From Taudactylus pleione (lineage: Eukaryota; Chordata; Amphibia; Anura; Myobatrachidae), in assembly GCA_031769625.1 (NCBI GenBank), contig JAUIMM010000015.1, positions 30,410,501-30,474,500 on the forward strand: DNA of 64,000 bases. Reading direction: 5' to 3'. Positions 57,204 through 64,000 of this stretch are shown here, in pieces. Position 1 is the stretch's first letter. Each line of letters opens with the position of its first letter. Under the pieces are notes generated by a model. That model saw only the letters and a program-made list of their open reading frames with translations. It was not told the origin of the DNA and made no database searches. Both the position numbers and the translations under genes were made by a program.

Positions 57204-57990
57204 ATGGACCCTGAGAAGTTAAAGGCTATTCAAGATTGGGTTTTGCCCACTTCATTAAGGTCTATTCAGAGATTTTTAGGCTTTGCCAATTATTACAGAA
57301 AGTTTATCAAAGCGTTTTCAACGATTGTGGCTCCAATCACTGCTATGACAAAAAAAGGGGCTAATCCCAAAGTGTGGTCCCCAGAGGCACTGGATGCCTT
57401 CCAGACTCTTAAAGATGCATTTTCTGTGGCCCCTATTCTAGTTCAATCTGATGTTGAGAAACCATTTATGCTAGAAGTGGATGCTTCCACTTATGGAGTT
57501 GGGGTTATTTTGTCCCAAGTGGCTGCAGATGGGAGAACAGTATCTTGTGGATTCTTTTCACGAAAGTTTTCCAGTGCTGAGAGTAATTACTCCATTGGGG
57601 ACCAAGATTATATTAGAAGGCGCAAAGTACCCCGTTACTATTTTTACAGATCATAAGAATTTGCTGTATTTGAAGACTGCCCATTGTTTGAACCCACAAC
57701 AGGCTCATTGGGCACTCTTCTTTTCTCGTTTTGATTTTGTCCTCAGGTATCGTCCAGGTTCATTGAATAAAAAGGCAGATGCACTTTCTCGCTCGATGTT
57801 GGAAGAGAAAGAACAAAATGAGGATCAAAGGTATCCTATAATAAACCCTCTGGCCTTTTCTTCAACCTCCATCTCTCCGGATCCTCCTCCTGGGAAGATA
57901 TTTGTGGCACCTGAGTTATGCGGTAAACTTCTTTCCTGGGCTCATAATTCTTATTTCTTTGGACATCCAGGGGTTCATAAAATGTACTAA
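57204..57990 (+). pseudogene. Gypsy RT connection, RNase H and integrase zinc finger
   Basis: RFLGFANYYRKFIKAFSTIV marks the end of the polymerase. FMLEVDASTYGVGVILSQV is the start of RNase H with its first catalytic Asp. After a frame change near 57610, TDHKNLLYL and FVLRYRPGSLNKKADALSR complete RNase H. The HPGVHKMY half of the integrase HHCC finger closes this piece. Confidence 0.78.
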
Positions 57991-58530
57991 TTTTTGCAAC
58001 GTTCTTATTGGTAGCCTTCCATGAAAAAAGATGTCCAAGAGTTTATACGTTCTTGTTCTAAGTGTGTACAGCATAAATCCTCCTGGCAGTCTCCTGTGGG
58101 TCCTCTCCATCCACTACCCATTCCTACCCAACCATGGACCCATCTTTCCATGGATTTTATCACAGATCTTCCTGAGTCTAGGAGGTGTACGGTTATTTGG
58201 GTAGTGGTGGATCGTTTTATGAAGATGGCCTATTTTTGTCCTTTGGCTCAAATTCCATCGGCCCCCAAATTAGCACAAATATTTATTAAAGAGATATTCC
58301 GTCTTCATGGACTTCCTTCTGAGATAGTGCCTGATCGGGGTGTCCAGTTTGTTGCTCGTTTTTGGAGGGCCTTATATTCATCATTGCAAATTAAATTACA
58401 GTTTTCTTCTGCATATCATCCTCAGTCAAATGGACAAACTGAAAGAGTGAACCAGGAGTTGGAAACCTTCTTGAGAATGTATATTTCCTCTTCTCAAGAT
58501 GATTGGATGGATTTTTTTCCCGTGGGCTGA
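57991..58530 (+). pseudogene. Gypsy integrase core
   Basis: CSKCVQHKSS supplies the cysteines of the HHCC finger. The DDE core follows: SMDFITDLPES (first Asp), PDRGVQFVARFW (second Asp) and SNGQTERVNQELE (Glu). A stop near 58530 breaks the frame before the C-terminal part. Confidence 0.8.
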
Positions 58531-58633
58531 GTATGCCAATAACTTTCATTATTCATCTGCTACAGGTATAAGTCCTTTTTTCGCCAACTCTGGCCGGCAT
58601 CCTTGAGTTCCTGAGCTTCAATCAATTCCTACA

Positions 58634-59239
58634 GTGGATGTTCCAGCAGCTAAAGCTACTCTCCAACATTTTTCTGGAATTTGGAGACAGGTACATAAGT
58701 GTCTTAAGAAAGCCTCTCATCATTATACAATTTTTGCTGATAGAAAACGTTCGGCTGTTCCTAAATATTCTGTTGGGGATCGTGTCTGGTTTTCTACTAG
58801 AAATCTTCGACTTAAAGTATCTACTATGAAGTTTGCTCCCCGGTATATTGGGCCTTTTCGTATTGTAAAAACGATCAACCCAGTGGCATGTAAGTTACAG
58901 TTACCTCCAACCATGCATGTACCTAACTCCTTTCATGTCTCCTTGCTTAGACCATTGATTCTTAATCTATTTCATGACAGCTTGCCTAAAGTACCTCCCA
59001 TAACAACTTCTCGAGGTGTGGAGTTTGAGATTGATAAGATTCTGGATTCACGTAAGCATCAAAATCAATTGCAAAATCTCGTAGACTGGATTGGTTATGG
59101 CCCAGAGGAGAGATCTTGGATTAAAGACTCTGATGTCCATGCTCCTAAATTGATACGTAATTTTCATGCTAAATTCCCTTTGAAACCTGGTGGGTATTCA
59201 GAGACCACCCAAAAAGGGGGGGTACTGTCAGGTCTGTGA
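58634..59239 (+). pseudogene. Gypsy integrase C-terminus with chromodomain
   Basis: GDRVWFSTRNLRLK and KFAPRYIGPFRIVK form the GPY/F module. The segment VEFEIDKILDSRKH, then WIGYGPEERSWI, is a chromodomain that in such elements guides insertion to marked chromatin. The frame ends just past the 3' LTR start. The segment is open throughout. Confidence 0.82.
59211..59222 (+). promoter_or_regulatory. Polypurine tract
   Basis: AAAAAGGGGGGG ends three bases before the 3' LTR (59226). It primes plus-strand synthesis in LTR elements. Confidence 0.8.
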
Positions 59240-59457
59240 CTATCTCAGTATGTAAAGATTAACTACATTTGCCAAAGTTCCATTGTGCCCGTTGGAGGAG
59301 CTATCCTGGTTGCTGGCGTTCCCCACATACAGGGGATAGAGAGTTAAAATGATCATCTGTCTCAAAGTTGTTGTTAGGTTGTGGGATTTCTGATTGCTTA
59401 TTATTTCAAACCTGATTCCATTTGGGTCACATGTTCTGAACTTCCTATGGATCACAG
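59226..59457 (+). repeat. Gypsy 3' LTR, truncated by insertion
   Basis: TGTCAGGTCTGTGACTATCT through CCTATGGATCACAG matches 53829-54057. After GGATCACAG the 5' LTR continues ACCCATAG, whereas here GGCCTGATTCAGAC begins, so an insertion splits it. Confidence 0.85.
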
Positions 59458-60151
59458 GGCCTGATTCAGACCCGGACGCAAGTGGCCGTTCGCTCGTCCG
59501 CCGTACGAGCGTAAATATTTAAATTCAAGCGCTCGCTCGTAAGTTCGCTCGTTGCTAATTTACTGCCCCATAGTCTCCCAACCCCTCCTCTAGCTAGCGA
59601 ACGTTCAAAATAGCGACCGTCCGTCTCCTCTTTGGTTGCAGGGAACGCTCGCACAATTCAATTCCGGAAGTGGCCCTGTCAGTTTTCGATTGCCTGCTAT
59701 TTCATTCTTCAAACATACTTTCATCGTTTCATGGCAATCAATATATTAATTACCTTAATTGCTATTCACATGTTTTCAATCCTTTTTTTTTTTTCATTGT
59801 CAATAAACTTTATTCTTGTCAAGTGTGTGTCATTTGTACCGCAGAATACGTACGGTTTCACCAATGGTCTTTTTTTTCCAAATTGAATGTTTTTAGGAAT
59901 GATACTATTGTTTTCCGTTGTTTTTTATAGGCATATTTTAGTACTTTAATTTGTTTATTTAAATTAGCTTACGCATGTCACTGCATCAAGCCTATCATAA
60001 CTCACATTATATTTTGTGAGGCTGTAGGTCACATGACTCATACAATAACCAATACAATGCGTTCTGTTAATTTTCCAAGTACATTAGCCAATCAAATTTT
60101 TTCTTGGGCCTTTATTAAAACTGTTTTGTGTAAAAAAAAATCATTGCCATC

Positions 60152-61201
60152 ATGAGAGCCTCCGCGTTTTGTAGGCGTGAGCTCCTGGTCCTCACAGAAG
60201 TCATGGACCACAGGCTCACGCATCATCCTCCCCCCATCACAAACCTCCGCAAGCGTATGGCGTACGCGGAGGTGCGCCGCCGCCTGCGCTCCTTCGGTTA
60301 TCGCCAAAATATCGGCCAACTGGAGCGTAGGTGGTCGGATTTGCGCTGTCGAACCCCACCCCTGCTTGCATGTTTGCGGCTCCAGATTGAGGAAAGTAAG
60401 TGTTTCTGTGTTTGTTTTTTTCAATTTTTTGCGTCCCTACCTGCGTGTGCATGTTTTCAGTATAGCCCTGTTTGTGTATTTCGGACATACCTGCGTGTGC
60501 ATGTTTCCAATATAGCCCTGTTTGTGTTTTTTGGCCCTACCTGCGTGTGCATGTTTCCAGTATAGCCCTGTTTGTGTTTTTTGGCCCTACCTGCGTGTGC
60601 ATGTTTCCAGTATAGCCCTGTTTGTGTTTTTTGGCCCTACCTGCGTGTGCATGTTTTCCGTATTGCCCTGTTTGTTTATTTAGGACATACCTGCGTGTGC
60701 ATGTTTTCCGTATTGCCCTGTTTGTTTATTTAGGATATACCTGCGTGTGCATGTTTCCAGTATAGCCCTGTTTGCTTATTTAGGACATACCTGCGTGTGC
60801 ATGTTTTCCGGGTTTTTTTGGTTTATAAAAATTTTGGTGGTTTCATTTTTTATCAAATTCAAAAATAAAAAAATAAGTTAAAATTTTTAATCCATCATTT
60901 AGGGGCTGAACGCAGACTACTACGTCTAAGACGAGCACGACGTCGGCTCCGTCCCCTCTTTGCGTTGCCATTATTTTGTATTTTTTTTTCATTTCATCTC
61001 TTTTTTAAAGTATAGTCTGATTTTTAAGTTGTTTGGTAACATATAATTTAAGGTGTCATTTTAGTAATCCACACATTTTTTTTACACACAGAGGACCAGA
61101 GGCGGCTGCAAGCAATGCAGGCGGGCTTGCACACATTGAGGGGCCATGTCATAGGGATGCTTGTGGTCCTTGATCACATGTTGGTGGTCCTGCGCCACTA
61201 A
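60152..61201 (+). CDS. Two-exon Myb/SANT-like gene of a Harbinger element
   Basis: Exon 1 is 60152-60395 and exon 2 is 61092-61201, a 117-residue product. Exon 1 starts ATGAGAGCC and encodes RRELLVLTEVMDH, NLRKRMAYAEVRRRLRSFGY and IGQLERRWSDLRCR, the three-helix Myb/SANT-like pattern with a conserved W-DL close. The donor is GTAAGT, the acceptor TTTACACACAG, and phase is kept. Exon 2 encodes a Leu/Val-rich helix (LHTLRGHVIGMLVVLDHML). AATAAA follows 36 bases after the stop. Such proteins bind Harbinger ends beside the transposase. An alternative Arg-rich exon (60902-) after TTTAG is possible. Confidence 0.6.
60439..60838. repeat. Exact 50-bp minisatellite in the intron
   Basis: Eight units start ACCTGCGTGTGCATGTTT at 60439 and every 50 bp after it to 60789. 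They carry TATAGCCCTGTTTGTG and GACAT/CCCT variants. Confidence 0.93.
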
Positions 61202-61236
61202 TTTTTATTTGATTTACCCCTAAAAATTGTGTTACA

Positions 61237-61242
61237 AATAAA
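61237..61242 (+). terminator. Polyadenylation signal
   Basis: AATAAA, 36 bases downstream of the stop of the two-exon gene. Confidence 0.6.
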
Positions 61243-61259
61243 ATATATTTTGATTTATT

Positions 61260-61980
61260 AAAGTCTCATTCCTTGTCTGTAAATATTAGATTGTTTAACC
61301 TTCCATAAGTCGACTATTGGAGCATGTTTTTTAAAGTAAGGAAAATTAGATTGTAGAAAGCTCAAGTAAGTATGTAAGCTGGCACATTAAACACCTAACA
61401 ATACCAGTAGGTTTGTAGAATTACCAGCATTTTTTTTTAATTTGTTTGGGTGGGTAATGTAAATATTAATTCAAACCTGCTTAGGCCTAGATTAGAAAAC
61501 ATACTGATTCACCATAATACCTTTGGTGTTTGTTTTTAGCCACAAAGCATGTTAAAATACTTTACAATTTAACACATTACAGGATTAGCCATTAAGAAAG
61601 TTTGCCTTTTTTGGACCAGGTTACACTTGCTTGTAATTTACCAAGGAAAAGTCTTTTTAACGTAAAGCAAAAATTTAATACACACAAATAATAAACAGAA
61701 AGTGAATTGTGACAATCAATTCACACAGTGAAAACACACTCCAAAAAACAACCAACACCCAAAAAAACCCCCAAAAAACAATCAAGAACTGTTTGAAGAA
61801 GTAGCAGGCCAACATGAATCCACAAATGAGGCGAAGAAATAATTGTTCCAGAAGTTATATCCAATGTGGCCACATGAAGACAATTTTTTGGATCAGGTAG
61901 TAGACATCGTTTTTTCAGGTAATTTTAGGGAATAAAAGACAAAAAAAACAAAAAAATATTAAAATTGGCCATTAAAATCT
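61260..61980. other. AT-rich spacer
   Basis: No coding frame or repeat recognised between the two coding pieces of the Harbinger-like region. Confidence 0.4.
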
Positions 61981-61983
61981 TAC

Positions 61984-62309
61984 ATGTCTACATTGTGTCA
62001 ATTAACTAAATGTTTTACAATAATGTTTGCTGCGGCCAACGTGACCATTGCTCAGGCCCTAGCGGAAAATACTGGGGCCAACGTCCGTATTGCAAATGCC
62101 CTGGAGCAGCTCGTTTGCCAGCAGATGTTGGAGCCGGAACATCAGGATCCTCCACCTCTGGCACAACAACAGCCATCCCTCCAAATGTGCCTAGCCCTAT
62201 GCCTAGTCCAGAGGCCCCAACATCTGCCTCTGGCCAGGCCAGCCGAAGGACCTCCCAGACCCATTCAGGCTCCCTCCCTACCCCGGCCAAACGGGCCAAA
62301 AGGCGATGA
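61984..62309 (+). pseudogene. Second Harbinger-associated coding piece, frameshifted
   Basis: The first half in one frame reads ANVTIAQALAENTGANVRI, then ANALEQL, a heptad-like helix. The second half, in the next frame, is Pro/Ser/Thr-rich and ends in a basic tail PAKRAKRR at the stop (62307-62309). Together they look like the coiled-coil and tail of a Myb-like Harbinger accessory protein, shifted near 62110. The name is an inference. Confidence 0.4.
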
Positions 62310-62310
62310 C

Positions 62311-63100
62311 AGCACTGGTTATTTTCCCACATTCCTTATCTGTGTTTGCCCCATATTCCTTAATGCCCAAAACCTCCCTCTCCTTTCTTGTGAATTGTTT
62401 CTAAATTTTGTTTGTTTGATAGTGGTTTAAAAAAGCCACTTTTTTTGTTTCCGCATTTCTCAAAACATTTCTTTTTTTATTTTAAGTTATCCATATTTTA
62501 ATTTGGAAAAAACACCCCCAAAAAAATGGTGGTAAAAAATTAAAAAATGTTGAAAATCTGAACAATTGTATTGTTAATTTATTCAAAAACTGGTTAAAAG
62601 GTAATCCCACACACAAAATTACAAACAATACAACGGAAATGTAAACATTATTTTTTATAAAAAAAAAACAAGGGTTAAAAACCATTTAAGAGTTTAAATT
62701 AACAGTTAGAAAAAAACAAAAGGACGATTGTTTTCTTGGCCCCTAAAAAAAGCAGAAAAATAACAAACATGACTACAATATTGTTGGCCGAAAAAAAGTA
62801 ATAAACTAATTTTGGAAAAACACGCAAATTTAAAATACATTTTTAAGCTAATTGATTGTCTAACCCAGAAATTAGCCAATCTCCAATCTCCTAAATAGAG
62901 CTGTATTTGCACAATGGACCTCATCCCCTGCTGCAACCAGGACCCTAGCTGTTAATATAGTACTAGGTCTCTTTTGGGCATTTATGCTTACCACTAATCT
63001 TTGCGCCAAACCTCTCATGAACTTACTGGGCCTATCGGTGTATATGGAAACATCGATATAATATGCAAAGAAAAGGGGGAAACGCTGCGCAAAAAGGGAG
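62311..63100. other. Unassigned AT-rich sequence
   Basis: A/T-rich with A-runs. Minus frames at 62706-62936 are unrecognised. Confidence 0.4.
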
Positions 63101-64000
63101 CAATATGCTCACCAAATCCGGCAGAGGAAGGCCCGGCCATGAACGATTGCCTGCGAACGCTTGTCCCTTGATGCGTGGTGCACCCACCATGACTTGATTC
63201 TCTTCTGGTCAACCTGGACAGCCAAAGTCGCTTCCTGCAGAACCCTGGAAAACTCTGAGACAGCAACCTGAGGACTTGAAATAATAACACATGAGGTGGA
63301 AGCATGGGGTGTGACCTCCTTCAGCTGAGCAGGATGGTGAAAATGGTGGTGGTGGGAGGGGGGATTTGTGTAACAGCGCTGCCACGCAGTGGCGACTGTA
63401 AATGCTGGTAAAACCTGGGCTAATTTTGGAATGGGGACAGGCAGGGAAGAACCTGCGGACGTAATGTATTACAGGGGGGCGCAAAGTAAAGGGGGGGGTT
63501 GAGGCTGCGCAGCTGCTGGGAAATGGGGAGCGACCAGCGAGACAGTGGGTGAGGGCTGGGAACAGTCTGCGGGCGCATGTTCAGCACCACATTGTAATCC
63601 GTTGCTTGAGCGGGAGGGGGGAGGTGTGGGACTGGCCGAAGGTGAGGGGGGGCTGTGTATTGAAGCCCTGGCGGCACACTAAGAGACCTGAGGGACCAAA
63701 AGGCCTGCCACCCTGGGGCCAATACTGTGTTGTAGTGAAGGCGCTGGAGGGGGGGGGCACCAGTGCTTAATGCGGTGGGGGATGGTGGGTTAACAGCAGA
63801 GGCCATCATGGCACTATCTGCTGCTGGCCAGTGCTAAACTGGCTGCCGGGATTCGTGGGCGGTGCCAGGCTGTAGGGTAGACTGCGGCCCCCCGCTGGGA
63901 CAGGGGGAGATGTGCGGCACAGCGGGGGTGCCCGAGTGACTTGTGAAGCCCCCCGTGAGCAGGGAAGGGGTTGACAGCTGCAGGGGGGGAGAGGGAGGCG
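63101..64000. other. GC-rich edge of the window
   Basis: G-rich on the plus strand from about 63330, with many GGGGGG runs. A minus-strand frame (63015-63305) gives VAVSEFSRVLQEATLAVQ in one phase, followed by a GTGAGC donor-like site. It could be an exon or an internal part of an element that continues off the window. I do not recognise it. Confidence 0.3.

Larger units (their letters stand above)
53829..59457 (+). mobile_element. Ty3/Gypsy retrotransposon with chromodomain
   Basis: Starts with an LTR (TGTCAGGACTGTGACTATC) whose counterpart begins at 59226 after a polypurine tract. Over the 230 bp that can be compared, the LTRs differ at about ten positions. Gag, protease, reverse transcriptase, RNase H, integrase and chromodomain appear in order, with several stops and frame changes. 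The 3' LTR is interrupted at 59457 by a Harbinger-type end. Confidence 0.88.
59458..62310 (+). mobile_element. Autonomous-style Harbinger element, 5' part
   Basis: The terminus GGCCTGATTCAGACCCGGAC, then repeated GTTCGCTCG/CGAGCG motifs, resembles the MITE ends at 39155, 40878 and 44179. Inside are a Myb/SANT-like gene (60152-61201) and a second, broken coding piece (62034-62309). No transposase exon or right terminus is visible before the window ends, so the right limit is provisional. It inserted in the Gypsy 3' LTR. Confidence 0.55.

Noticed and set aside
60439..60838. CRISPR-like regular spacing
   Set aside because: The 50-bp units are repeated throughout, with no unique spacers. A vertebrate-type intronic minisatellite explains it.

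Overview
The window looks like gene-poor, repeat-dense vertebrate nuclear DNA, most likely from a frog with a large genome. I infer this from the element mix: an intact L1 LINE, chromodomain Ty3/Gypsy, PIF/Harbinger, many hAT elements, a tRNA-derived SINE with an ATAA tail and long minisatellites. No sequence search was possible, so the lineage is inference. I see no convincing multi-exon host gene. Almost everything recognisable is a mobile element or a tandem repeat.

Left third (1-25 kb). There are small hAT elements (559-955, 1179-2038), a SINE split by one of them (1036-2248), a second SINE (6030-6350), foldback and terminal-inverted-repeat elements (7411-8273, 13665-13841, 13866-14035), and a 3.5-kb higher-order minisatellite (9363-12893). 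Broken Harbinger-type genes follow (a HARBI1-like piece at 16.5 kb and a MADF gene at 17.4-17.8 kb), then a decayed Gypsy with PNMA-like Gag (19.6-21.9 kb) and two adjacent hAT elements (22672-24663).

Middle (25-39 kb). A full-length L1 with both ORFs open (27297-33281, 16-bp target duplication) sits inside an older, 5'-truncated L1 on the other strand. Beside it is a 5.1-kb hAT element (33862-38984) with an 8-bp target duplication and a frameshifted BED/hAT transposase.

Right part (39-64 kb). A nest of Harbinger-like MITEs (39-45 kb) includes two insertions whose TTA duplications are intact. Two minisatellite-filled hAT elements follow (46104-47799, 47985-52008), then a degenerate SGNH-hydrolase domain (52.8-53.2 kb) and a Gypsy with chromodomain (53829-59457) whose 3' LTR is cut by a Harbinger-type terminus. 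That last element carries a two-exon Myb/SANT-like gene with GT-AG intron and poly(A) signal (60152-61201).

The strongest cross-window pattern is that hAT-ended elements with 8-bp target duplications repeatedly carry tandem arrays inside them. In two cases unrelated termini enclose the same internal GC-rich module.
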